NCBI GenBank assembly: GCA_946807835.1
Contig: OX327702.1
Coordinates: forward strand, 13,330,001-13,394,000
Length of the DNA: 64,000 nucleotides
Source of the DNA: Ailanthus altissimus
Lineage: Eukaryota; Streptophyta; Magnoliopsida; Sapindales; Simaroubaceae
Direction of reading: 5' to 3'
Made by a program: the position numbers and the translations under genes. Positions 48,613 to 59,330 of the stretch are shown piece by piece. The notes beneath the pieces are model-generated. The model did not search any database and had not been told where the DNA came from. It was given only the letters and a program-made list of their open reading frames with translations. Each line of letters begins with the position of its first letter. Positions within the stretch are counted from its first letter, which is position 1.

Positions 48613-48640
48613 TGGTGAGGTTCTCAAAGCTTTGGTTTCA

Positions 48641-49273
48641 AGACAAGTTTGAATTATCCCTTTAATTGTTTTATTATTCCATTTAATCCAGCGTAAATTA
48701 ATTTGGTTAAGAAAATTCCTAATTGTGACCATGTTCTATCTTGAAATCTCTAATTTGTTATAAATTCATATTTAGTATTTCTAGTTTCTAATAACTAAAA
48801 AAAAAAAAACTTGAAAAGAAAAGAAAGAAAAAAAAAAGAAAAGGAAGCCAACAAATTATTGCAAATTCATTTTTATCTAAATTTTGATCTATCTTTCAAC
48901 AACTTTAAACTGACTTTGCCACATTTATTGCCAGCATTAATTTCTTAAGGATTTCTTCTTGAATCTTGTAACTTCTCTTGGTTGCTTCTCATATTAAATT
49001 GCCACTTTAATCTCAATTGTTCTTGAGTCTAAATAAGGGTGAAAAGAAGACACACTAGTGGAAAGAGGTAAGAGTAGTGAGAATATAAGAGGGTAAAAGC
49101 CGTTCAAGTGCTAAACACGAGAGTGAGTGAATATTTTTTAGTGAAACACGTAAGGGAGTGCTTGTGACGCCTTAATTGTGTTTTTGCATATTCTAAACAT
49201 GTTACACAATCAAGAAGAAAACTCAACTAAAAATGTACAACAACCAACCAATCTTAACCTATAGCTGTAGGCG
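48641..49273 (+). other. Leader of the plus-strand Ty3 element
   Basis: AT-rich, no frame. An A/G-rich run lies at 48797-48846. Gag begins downstream. Confidence 0.5.
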
Positions 49274-50238
49274 TTGTTGGATGAGATGAGGCAGATAATG
49301 AGGACTAAATTAGAGCAAATTCATAAGATAATGGACAGGTTGAAAAATAGAAGGCAACATCTAAATGCTCCCATTGGGCAACCACCTAGGCGAGTGCAAC
49401 CAAGTGTACAATATGGAGATGTTGAAGATGAAGAGGAGTTGGATGACCTGGAAGAACCACTAGTGAACTAGGGTAGATTTGGTCATGGATATGGAGATAT
49501 AGGTGTTAGGAGGGGAAAACCTAGACGGGAAGATGACTTGTGAAGTATTAAGATAAAGATTCCAGCATTGCAAAGTAAGAATAACCCCGAGTCATATCTG
49601 GAATAGGAGATAAAGATAGAGATGATCTTCGATTATCACAACTACTCCGAGGTCAAACATGTAAATGGCTATAATTGAATTCACTAACTATGCTATTATT
49701 TTTTAGGATCAATTGTTGAAGAAAAAAAAAAGGAGAAATCACTCATTCCTATTGAGACATGGAACAAGATAAAGGCCATCATAAGACGACACTTCATTAC
49801 TAGCTATTACCATCGGGAGTTCTAAAACAAATTGTATAGTCTAACTCGAGGATCCAAGAGTGTTGATGAATATTACAAAGAGATGGAGGTTGCTATGATC
49901 CAAGAGAATCTAGAGAAGGACAGAGAAGTCACTATGGCTAAGTTCTTGCATGGCTTAAATCGAGAGATAGCGGACATGGTGAAGATGCAACATTATTTGG
50001 AGTTGACCAATAATTAAAGTGAAGGAATATAGTTAGAAAGGGATCAAGCATGACTACCACAAACTTATGGAAACTAGCCTCTCAAAGAGATGAAGTTCCA
50101 TCAACTAAGCCTAAGTCCGAACCATCTAAAGATGCCAAACAAGCTGTGACATTGAAACAAAGTAAAATTGAATCCACTACTTCTAGAAACCATTACATTA
50201 AATGTTTAGGCAAGGACATATGGCTAGCCAATGTCTGA
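49274..50238 (+). pseudogene. Ty3 gag, plus-strand element
   Basis: Frames 49274-49471 (acidic and basic N-terminal part ending EDEEELDDLEEPL), 49832-50017 (LTRGSKSVDEYYKEMEVAMI and FLHGLNREIADMVKMQHYLE, the capsid C-terminal pattern) and 50050-50238. Capsid segments between them are frameshifted. A partial zinc knuckle (GHMASQC) starts the next frame at 50202. Gag would assemble the particle, but three or more disruptions are visible. Confidence 0.85.
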
Positions 50239-50558
50239 ACAAAAAGGTGATTGTGATCAACGCTCAAGGGGAGATTAAGTTGGAGGATGAACAAGAAGAT
50301 GAAATAGATGAAATGCCACCTTTTAAAGACGACTATGAAGGGAAATATACGGTAGAAGGAGAATCATTGGTAGCAAGACGAGCTCTTAGCACACAAGTTA
50401 AGGAAAAAGAAAATAATCTGAAGGAAAACTTGTTCCATCCTCGATGTTTTATGAACAACAAAGTTTGCAACATTATAATTGATGGTGGGAGTTATACCAA
50501 TATTGCCAAGATCGAATTAGTGGAGAAATCAACACTATCTACCTTGAAACATCCATAA
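50202..50558 (+). pseudogene. Ty3 zinc knuckle and protease, plus-strand element
   Basis: A 118-codon frame. Residues 3-11 RQGHMASQC are the end of the CCHC knuckle, followed by an acidic spacer (EDEQEDEIDEMPPF). The protease core is CFMNNKVCNIIIDGGSYTNI, in which the catalytic IDGGS is intact, then VEKSTLSTLKHP. The protein stops after about 50 protease residues, so it is too short to be active alone. Homologous to the minus-strand copy at 45540-45610, whose Asp is lost. Confidence 0.88.
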
Positions 50559-50752
50559 CCATACTAACTTTAATGGCTAAATAATTATGGTGAAGTTAAG
50601 ATAACAAAACAAGTATTGATTTTTCATTGGCAAGTATAAAGATAAGGTGTTTTGTGATGTGGTACCTATACACGCATGTCACATGCTATTAGGATGACCA
50701 TGGTAGTTCGATCAAAGAGTTCTTTTTATGTACTAACAATCTTGTTGGATCT

Positions 50753-51745
50753 TTGCCGAGTAGCATTATTTCTATTTTGCAAGAATTCGATGATGTCTTT
50801 CTTAAAGAGTTGCTTCCAAGCTTACCTCCAATTCGAGGAATCGAACATCAAATTAATTTTATACCCAGTGCAACAATTCCAAACCGACTAGCCTATAGAA
50901 GTAATCCCAAAAAGATGAAAGAACTTAATGATAGGTTAATGAGATGATGGAAAGGCGTATGTTAGAGAGAGCATGAGTCTTTATGCAGCTACTACCTAAG
51001 AAGGATGGAACATTGAGGATGTGTGTTAACTGTCGAGCCATCAACAGCATTACGATAAAGTATCACCATCTTATTCTTTGGTTAGATGAACTGCATAGGT
51101 CTTGTGTGTTTTCTAAGATTGATCTCAAGAGTAAATACTATCAGATTATGATGAAAGAAGGATATTAATGGAAAACTGCATTTAAAACAAAATATGTTTT
51201 GTATGAGTAATTAGTTATGCCTTGGATTAACTAATATACCTAGTACATTTATGAGACTTTTGAACTATGTTTTGAGTACTTTCATTGAAAAATTTTTAGT
51301 TGTCTACTTTTATGATATCCTGATCTATAGCAAAAACCTGGATGATCACATTGAACACTTAAAACTTGTTTTAAAGGTTTTAAGGAAAGAAAGGTTATTT
51401 GCTAACCTTTAGAAATGTACCTTTTTCATGGATAAGGTTGTGTTTCTTGGTTTTGTTGTTAGTGCTAATGGGATTAAGGTCGACGAGGAAAAAGTAAAGG
51501 TAATTCAAGATTAGCCAATTCCTACTTCAGTGACTTAAGTAAGAAGCTTCTATGGCTTGGCTAGTTTTTACCGGCACTTTGTTTGGGATTTTAGAAGTAT
51601 AGTCACCCCCCCTAACTAAAGTCATCAAGAAGAACATTCTATTTAAGTGAGGAGAGGAGCAAGAAAAGGCATTCAAGTTCAGCAAAGACAAATTAACTAA
51701 TACACATTTACTTGTTTTACCTAACTTTACTAAAATATTCAAAGT
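50753..51745 (+). pseudogene. Ty3 reverse transcriptase, plus-strand element
   Basis: Frame 50753-50947 is the PR-RT linker (SILQEFDDVFLKELLPSLPP, RGIEHQINFIPSATIPNR). Frame 50983-51168 reads LLPKKDGTLRMCVNCRAIN and CVFSKIDLKSKYYQI (RT fingers and palm; the first catalytic Asp sits in KIDLKS). Then WKTAFKTKY and, in another frame, [17 protein letters not shown]: the catalytic YFDD has become YFYD. Thumb and connection motifs (VVFLGFVVSANGI, FYGLASFYRHFV) follow to NFTKIFKVE at 51745, where RNase H has just begun and an unrelated LTR takes over. No integrase. Inactive. Confidence 0.9.
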
Positions 51746-51753
51746 TGAGTTAG

Positions 51754-51870
51754 GTAGTGCGATTCCTTACCCGATAAGAATTGGACATATGGCATTTTAT
51801 ACACAGCGCCCCAGTGACAATGGCATAGCGCCCCAACAGTAGTACGATTCCTGACCCGATAAGAATTGGA
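51754..51870 (+). repeat. Direct repeats upstream of an LTR TATA box
   Basis: GATTCCTTACCCGATAAGAA at 51761-51780 recurs as GATTCCTGACCCGATAAGAA at 51846-51865, 85 bases on. Between them AGCGCCCCA occurs twice (51804 and 51827). The second repeat lies about 30 bases before the TATA word, suggesting a duplicated U3 enhancer. Confidence 0.8.
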
Positions 51871-51892
51871 GATTTCAAGCTCAATTCAATCC

Positions 51893-51902
51893 CTATAAAA
51901 GG
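51893..51902 (+). promoter_or_regulatory. LTR TATA box
   Basis: CTATAAAAGG, a close match to the plant TATA consensus, downstream of duplicated U3 repeats. Confidence 0.6.
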
Positions 51903-53519
51903 CCACTCATCTCCAGGCTTTAGAGAGCATCCAAGAACACATAACACAAGTCTTAGAGAGCAATTGGAGCTTAATTGAAGTAGCCATAGAGATTTAAGGT
52001 GTTCTTCGACATTAAGAGTTTCTTAGGCAATGCAATTAAAAGCAATTCGACGTCTATATCTGTTTGCTATTAATTATATCATGTTTTCTTATTATTTTTA
52101 CCATTGTTCTCTTGTAGCTATGAACTAAATTTTCTTCCTAGGGTTAATACTTGAACTCAATATGTGCACTTAATCGCCATATCTTTTTAATATTTAATAT
52201 ACTTAGTTCTTTCTTATTCAAATTACTTGTTCTTAATGCTTCAATATATTTGGCCAATATATTGTGAATAAATTAGTGATACTTTTGATAAACTCAGATG
52301 AGGAATCATTATATTTAGACTTAGATAATTTGATGCATGATTGTAGAGTAACATTCAACATTGCATATGCAAGTTTCAAATTAGAATATGAATATACCTA
52401 ATTGGCATGTATGATCAATAAGACTTAATCTTACTGAATCTTAATTTATTACAAGTACTATAGGAATATAGGTATTTGATAAATTAAGGTATACTTGCAT
52501 GACCTTGGGAGAGGCTTGTGAATACAATAGTGTCTTGATCAATAAGAAAGACTAAGGGAATTAAATATTAGAGGACTAATCATTGGAAAGCATATATTGA
52601 GAGATAGTATTAACCCCAGGTTTTCTCTATATTGTTATTTTTCAAATCTTTTTACATTGTGTTATTGCTTTTATATTTTCTAAATTCATCCTTAGATTTT
52701 TATTTTTCTGAATAATTACTCGAAAGACATAATTTTAGTAGTTGGTTAAAAAAAAGATATTATTCCTATAAGTTCAACATTCGACTCTTTTATCCCTTTA
52801 TTACTTGCATACAATAGTGTATACTTGCACTCGATTTTAAGATACAGAAATATTGCATCAATAAGTCAAGGATGAACACTACAAGATAAAATCTTGATTA
52901 GTTCTAAAAAGTTCTTTGAAGAACTAAGAACTTTTTAGAACTAAGAGAAAACTCTCACTATTATTAATGTTGAAACATTGAATTCCCCTTAGGGTTATAG
53001 GGTCTTATATAACCAAATTTACCAATAGCATAAAAGGAAAAAAAAAATCAAATCTTAGGTCATAGTAGGAATTGATTACAAAAAAGAGAAAATAAATATT
53101 CATGTATCATTGTTTCTATATATAACCTAAAATTAAAAAAGCAAATAAAAAAAATAAGGATCTAATAAATCCGTGTGAATAGTAATGCATAAATGAACAG
53201 TAATGCACAAATATTTCTTTCTAAATTAATTATACACTAGATCTTCCTTTCTAAATTAATTATACCTTGTTTTGTTCTTAATGTAAATCACTCCAAATTA
53301 TTTAAAGAAGCTTGAATAACATTAATAAAGCATTGACATCTTCAACACTCAATTTGGTCAGATTAGTGTCATGAATGAAGCATGAATTTGAGATTTGCTT
53401 AATTATCCCATTTAATGCTTTCTTCATTTTCTTGGTTCTTTCCCTTCTCATTAGACCCCCAAAAATATTCAACAAATCTTATAAAGCATTGGCAACCTAA
53501 TTCGCATCACCAAACAAAA

Positions 53520-54137
53520 TGCCTACAATAAGCCATTCATGTTAATGCTGGAGGTGAACCATCATTGGTGATCACTTTTTTTGGATTAGCTCTATTATTA
53601 GCAGAGAGGAAAGTCACATATGAGTGGTTACTAGAAACGTTCATAGAGGCAATGGAGGTTAGGAAGCCTAGAGTTGTTCTGACTAGTGGTTATAGAGCTT
53701 TGTGAAATAAGATCAAAAAGGTTCTACCAGAATTGATTCATCGGCTTTACTGCGGTCACTTGAAAATGAATGCTCGAGCGAATGTGTCTAATAAAAACTT
53801 CACTCAAGAGTTAAACGAGTACATGTTCACACGTAAGTTCGAGGATGGTTTTCGCATAAATTAGTGTGACTTAATGGATAAATTTAACCTCCAAAATAAT
53901 GACTGGGTTAACAAGATTTATGAATATCATCATTTGTGGTTAGAGACATTCATGAATGGTATATTTTTCACTAGCATGAGAAGTACACCAAGATGTTACA
54001 AGATGAATGCCTACATAAATCGGTATATGAATAGGAAAGTAAATTTTTTTGATTTTATGATGCAAATTCTTGATAAAATGCTTGACAAACAAAGAAACAC
54101 AAAGGCACCTGATGATTTTAGTCCATTTGATAATTAA
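53520..54137 (+). pseudogene. FAR1-related / MULE transposase domain fragment
   Basis: Plus-strand reading with few breaks: GGEPSLVITFFGLALLLAER, VTYEWLLETFIEAMEVRKPR, VVLTSGYRAL, HRLYCGHLKMNARANV. After one stop it runs MDKFNLQNNDWVNKIYEYHH, FMNGIFFTSMRSTPRCYKMN and AYINRYMNRKVNFFDFM. This is the core of the MULE transposase domain as found in FAR1/FHY3-related (FRS) transcription factors and Mutator-like transposases. The family DGD catalytic segment reads SGY, so the Asp is lost, and CAWHL reads CGHL. N-terminal FAR1 zinc domain and C-terminal SWIM domain are absent. No terminal inverted repeats seen. It abuts the Ty3 LTR end at 53509. Confidence 0.85.
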
Positions 54138-55061
54138 ATGGAATTTATATATCCATAAAATTTACAGTTCCTGGAAGTGCGGAGGGAAATCCTACTATAA
54201 AGAAGCTAATGTCAGACCTAGCCAATGTTCGATTCTTAAAGTTCTTCGAGGCCATATTTAAATAATTGCACCAAAAGATTTACAAGGCTTTCCTATATAT
54301 GTTGCTGATGTAGCTCCAAGGGTTTCCTATAATGTTCTAAACCCTACTCGAGAGCCTGAATTTACTGATAATGCTCCTCTTGACTATGAACAAAAAGATC
54401 ATGCATAATGGGGCCTCAATGTGAAACAAATGACTAGCCTCCCTTTTACTTTAATGTTGGAATCGAGGACTCAGTTCCTCCTGATAGGTGCACCAAAGTA
54501 TTCAACTTTAGATATTTTATCTCTTCCTTTACTTTTTGTTCACCTTTTTACATAGGACCCAATCAATCTTACAAATGCCTCTAGTTTGAGCTCTGTATGC
54601 TCTACTCTTCCATGAACAATGGAAAAGCCATATAGATATTGCTGTGAGAGGCAGGGATCCCTCATATAGATATTCACCACCAAGGTACGCCCCTCCTAAT
54701 GACTCGAGGGATGAAAAGGAATTTGTACCAATGTTTGTCAAATTCGTGGAGAGGTAGTGAAGAACTTCACTATTCTTCAGTTAGATGGAAAAGCCTGGCA
54801 GCAATTTTGTCGACATTGTTAACATGAGCTAATCGAACAATAATTGAAAGCCACCCAAACTTAAGTTATAAATCCATGATGGAGATAACCTCTACTGACA
54901 TAATTAGGGTAAGTGTTCTATTATGATTTGGTAGTTTGATGAAATTACTTTTCAAATTACTTTCAGTAACTGATGTATATTTAGTTTTGGCAATTAGTGC
55001 AAAGTAGTCAACTTACTATGATTGCATTTGAAAAGGAATTAAATAATTTCCAATAACAGAT
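54138..55061 (+). other. Segment with coding-like but unrecognised frames
   Basis: Plus-strand frame from about 54262 reads APKDLQGFPIYVADVAPRVS and LNPTREPEFTDNAPLDYEQ to a stop at 54406, coding-like but unknown to me. The minus-strand frame at 54529-54741 is opposite it and unsupported. From 54880 the sequence is AT-rich with nothing recognisable. Confidence 0.35.
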
Positions 55062-56631
55062 GTTGAACACAATAAAACACATATTTGTTAAGAGATTCAA
55101 TCACCATTTAATACCACAAATTTTAGCATTTTTATATTTTTAAGCTTAAAATAAAGTGTTATCCTTAAATGGTGATTAATAAATATTATTTGCATAGGTT
55201 TAGTAATATGGACGTAACTCTCAATGTAGAAACCAAAATGAAGAAATTCTTGAACTTGAAGGAATATGACACAATCTTATAAAAACTTGAAGAACAATTG
55301 AAAAACCAAATCAAATATTTTATGGACCAAAAATGGGATAAAATAGAACTGGATTACAACTTGCGCTCAGCTTAACTGACCTTATGTATTTGGACCGTAT
55401 TTCATAAAATACGTAACCAATTAGTATGATTCTTAAAGTTAGTAAATACGGACTCAATTATCAACAACTCTTATATGAATAGAAAAGTCCAAAACAGTTG
55501 TTATCATAGACCAAATTGTATTCTAAATTGGTGAAAGAGTTGTTAGCCAAAATCTGATGTATCTTTGGTATTTTATCGATATCTCATTGGATTCTCATCG
55601 AAATTGCATGAACCTAGTGGCTATGGAAATAAGAGACAAAATTATACAACTTTTATGTCTATCAAAAAGGCTACATCGATTATTTCTATTGTTATAAAGG
55701 TGTATTTATTAGGAGAAGGAGTAGGTGGCTTGAATTATTAAAGATTAAAGTCACACTAAACATGTTTCCATTTATTTCCTATATAAGGACACTCTTAGGA
55801 GGCTAATGGATGTTTTTGAATGCTTTACAATTCTCACATATAATTCTTTTTACCATCCAATGTAAGTTATGATAGAGTTCTTAGCAAGACTAGAGATGAA
55901 CTTTTATGTGTAATAAATTTACTTATGTACTTTGATTTTTGTCAAGAGCTATAAATGTTTATAACTTTGCTTGTGTCTAAACTTTTATCTATTATTTTTC
56001 TATAATCCAAAGGTTATAATTCTCATGTCTTATATATTTTCAGTCAAGCTTTTTTTATGTGATTCTTGTTGAATTATAATTGTTAATGGTTACATTATTT
56101 TACATGTTAGTCTTTTGCTACAATATTGTCAATCGATATATTATCGATCTTAGATAACATGTAAAGACAATAAATTTTTTATATTCAAGTTGATCTTTTA
56201 CTGCAATATTGTCAAAATAATATATTGTCGATCTTAGATAACTTATATAAATGAACATGGTTTGTGTTAATGTTTGCAAAGAGTTTAGTCATATCAAATA
56301 TATGTATTATCAAATGTGCCATATTTTACATATTTTTTGATTGATTGTTTGAAATATGAAACTTTTAAATGAGTTATAAACATTAAATCAAAGTATAAAA
56401 TAGATTTATGAAGTATAATTATGATTCTCAAAGCCTTACTTATATCATCGTTAGACTTCTCCCTTAATTTATGTACAATTCTATCTCATCCACATAAACT
56501 AATTAGTTAATTTTCTCATTTGTTATTATTTTGATATTTTTATTTCTCTAATCTATTTTGCCAAAAACTTTTCCATGGGATGATATCTAAATTTATACTG
56601 CAATAGCCGCATTACATTTTGAGCGTAAAAA
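55062..56631 (+). mobile_element. 5' LTR of the plus-strand Athila-like element (1.57 kb)
   Basis: Begins TGTTGAACACAATAAAAC and ends TTTTGAGCGTAAAAA (TAAACA in sister copies), followed by the AAATT spacer and PBS. Homologous along its length to the solo LTR at 42753-44307. The matching 3' LTR is not reached within the window. Confidence 0.92.
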
Positions 56632-56636
56632 AAATT

Positions 56637-56655
56637 TGGCGCCGTTGTACGGGAG
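56637..56655 (+). other. Primer-binding site, tRNA-Asp (Athila-like element)
   Basis: TGGCGCCGTTGTACGGGAG: the first 11 bases match the 3' end of tRNA-Asp exactly and the rest partly. Identity with tRNA-Asp stops here, unlike at 8004-8078. Confidence 0.9.
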
Positions 56656-56739
56656 GCACATTAAGCAAAAGTAGGTTGCATTTATGAATACTAAAGCGGT
56701 AACTTTGTACATTTACTTTTCTTTGTAAAATTTTAGTTC

Positions 56740-57171
56740 TTGAATTTATTTTTTTGTTGTAAGTTATTTTATTATTCATGGTTAGTTCTACCACCTAACT
56801 TATTTTGTTATCTTCTTGTATTTTTATTTAATTTTATATGGTTGGTTCTACTACCTAACTCAATTTATTTATTGTATTTTACAGTTTATTTTTTTATATT
56901 TATTATGCAGTTTATTTTTTTATTTATTTTACAGTTTATTTTCTTTTATTTATTTGTTATACTATACAGTTTATCTCATTTTATTTATTTATTGTATTTT
57001 ATTTTCCTCCTTTATTTATTATGGTTGGTTCTACCACCTAACTTAGTTTATCTTTTTAATTTATTTATCGCACTGTACAATTTATTCTCTTTTGTTCATT
57101 TATTGTATTTTTGTTTATTGTACTTTACAGTTTCTTTTCTTTTTTATTTTATGGTTGGTTTTATCACCTAG
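56740..57171 (+). repeat. Athila leader array of TGGTTGGTTCTACCACCTAA motifs
   Basis: The motif occurs at about 56779, 56839, 57021 and 57151 in T-rich sequence. GGTTGGT can pair with ACCACC around a short loop. A 143-codon frame crosses the array without a stop. It repeats WLVLPPNL and ends FMVGFIT, as the minus-strand array (10180-9890) ends FMVGFTT. It opens with TTG after an in-frame TAG and has no early ATG, so a protein is doubtful. Confidence 0.7.
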
Positions 57172-57280
57172 CTCAATTTTTTTTTCTTTTGTTCACTTCT
57201 TAATTTTTCCTTGAGAATTTTCTTCATTAAAAATTTTTTTTAAAAAAGTTGTTAGGATGTATGCATTGACTTAGAGACAA

Positions 57281-58400
57281 ATGAGGAAGATTTGTGAGAG
57301 AGGTGAACTAAAACCACCACCACAATTTGTAAAGTTAGAAAATTCACCATCTAGTTCATCTTATAATACCAACATAATGAGCCAACATGAGAATAACCCC
57401 ATTAGGACTCTAAAATATTACTTGTATCTTACTTATAAAACCACACCATCATGCATTATATTTTCACCTAACACACCACATTTGAATTTTAAACCTAGAA
57501 TGATACAACTTCTGTCAATCTTTCATGGTCTAGATAATGAAAATCCTTATATACATGTTAGGGAATTTGAAGAGGTAGTGGCCACCTTTTATAGCCAACC
57601 CGAAGTCATAGACACTGTTAGGCTTAATGTTTTCCCTTTTTCTCTGAAAGCCAAAGTAAAGAGTTGGCTATACTCTTTGAGGCTGAGGTTTATAGAAACT
57701 TAGGCATAAATGTCCCAAGCGTTTTTTAATAAATATTTCCCACAACACAAAACTAATGGCTTGAAAAGACAAATTTCTTCATTATCCCCAAAAGACAGTG
57801 AAACCTTGTATCAGGCTTTGAAAAAGTTTAAAGAGTTGTTAAATCTATGCCCTCACCATTGGTATGAAAATTGGCGCTTAGTTAATTATTTTTATGAGGG
57901 ACTCATAATTAAAGACCACCAATTTATTGAAATGATGTGTAATGGGGAGTTCCTTCACAAAGATCTTGAGGAAGCCATAAAATTCCTTGATGACTTAGTT
58001 GAAAAAATCCATACATAGACTGGACCTAGCGCTATTGAAAGCACTAATAGGATATGACCTAGTTGATTTTTCCATCTTAGAGAAGATGATAGTCTTAAAG
58101 CCCAATTAGAGGTCTTAACTAGGGAATTAGTGGCCTGCCAAAGATAGAATGGTCATCTACACGGTTGTTAAAGTTGAGTCACAATATGTCTGTTTTGTCT
58201 ATAGATAAGCAAAACACTTAGCTCAAGATTGCCATACTTATAGTGAGATGAGAGGGATATATAAGGAACAATGTAATATCCTAGAGATGTACAAAAAGCC
58301 TTATTCACCCTACTCTAAAAACTATAATCCTGGCTGGAGAAACCACCCAAACTTCAGTTGAAAAATAGACCAACAAGCCAACAACCATTGAAAACAAGAA
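57281..58400 (+). pseudogene. Athila-like gag
   Basis: Two frames in the same phase, 57281-57703 and 57710-58018, separated only by two stop codons at 57701 and 57707. Capsid landmarks in order are LNFKPRMIQLLSIFHGLDNE, REFEEVVATF, VRLNVFPFSLKAKVKSWLYS, FFNKYFPQHKT, SLSPKDSETLYQALKKFKEL, CPHHWYENW and YFYEGL. They match the Ty3 retrotransposon gag domain (F.GL..E.PY.H...F, L.AFPFSLK..AK.WL, KYFP, YFYEGL). After 58018 a broken zinc knuckle (AKHLAQDCHTYSEMRG) and YNPGWRNHPNFS follow at about 58200-58360. Gag would form the particle; stops make it non-functional. Start codon not definable. Confidence 0.92.
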
Positions 58401-59330
58401 CAACAAGCACCCAAGTCTTATAGTGTACCTCAATATAATGCTGCACGACCAACTAAGATTCCTTTAGATGATACATTACAAGTATTTATGGAGGGATAAA
58501 GTAAGACTAATCAAAAATTTAAAACAATTCTTGCACAAGTGGTAGATGAAAATAAAGAAATCAAAAGGCAAGTCACTAAGCTAATCAGTGCCTTAATTGT
58601 ATAAGAGCAAGGTAAGTTTTCATTTCAACCTCAATCTAATCCCAAAGGGTAATTCATTGCACAAGCTTCTACTTCTAATGCACAAAATCTTAAAAACGTC
58701 AATGCCATTATTACTTGAAGTGGTAAGATTGTAAGTGAGCCTATTTCTACAACCAACACATCTACAAGTAGTAAAGATGCCCCCCTTGAAAAAGAGGCCA
58801 CAGTTGAAAAATAACCCAAAATAAAGTTTTCAATCCCAGTACCTTTTCCCTAAGCTCTTCGACCTGTTGGGAAAAATTCAAAAATTCAATGTGAGAACAA
58901 TTAAAGCATGTTAAGATTAATCTTTCTTTATTGCATTTGATTAAATAAGTTCCAACTTATGCCAAAGTCATTAAGGATCTGGAACTATCAAAAGAAAATA
59001 CCATGTGAAGAAAACTGTATTTTTGGTAGAACAGGTAAGTGCAGTGATTGAACAAAAGACACCACCCTAGTATAAAGACCCAAGATGTCCCATAATCTTC
59101 TGCCAATTTAGAACACATGAGTTTGGTCAAGCTTTGTTGGACTTAAGAGCAAGTGTAAATTTGATGCCTTATTCTATTTACTTGCAATTGGGACTTGGTG
59201 AGATTAAACCTATATTCATAGTCCTACAATTAGCTAACTGATCAATCAAGAAACCATAGGGAATAGTAGAAGGTGTTTTATTACAAATTGATAAATTTTG
59301 TTACCCTGTTGATTTTCTTGTTTTAAATAC
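58401..59330 (+). pseudogene. Athila-like protease region
   Basis: Gln/Lys-rich linker (VVDENKEIKRQVTKLISAL) and then, around 59080-59330, FGQALLDLRASVNLMPYSIY, LGLGEIKP and GVLLQIDKFCYPVDFLVL. This is the aspartic protease of Athila-type elements (family DLGASVSLMPYS), with the Gly after DL changed to Arg. Several stops precede it. The relic at 6243-7171 is the same region. Confidence 0.85.

Larger units (their letters stand above)
51746..52860 (+). mobile_element. LTR-like sequence ending TTGCATCA, with repeats upstream of a TATA box
   Basis: Not homologous to the LTR at 47575-48612. It has a strong TATA word CTATAAAAGG at 51893-51902. Its 3' end (ACTTGCACTCGATTTTAAG...ATTGCATCA) resembles ends of tRNA-Asp-primed Ty3 LTRs, but no PBS follows because LTR of the minus-strand element resumes at 52861. 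The left end is not a clear TG terminus. Upstream of the TATA box are two direct repeats (51754-51785 and 51838-51870). Confidence 0.6.
47508..53509 (-). mobile_element. 5' LTR of the minus-strand Ty3 element, split by a composite insertion
   Basis: LTR sequence at 47508-47574 resumes at 52861-53509 and ends ATTCGCATCA. Against the left LTR (40097-40917), about 130 bases are missing at the break. Flanks of the whole element (TAAGA before 40097, CCAAA after 53509) do not match, so its original duplication has decayed or been lost. Confidence 0.8.
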
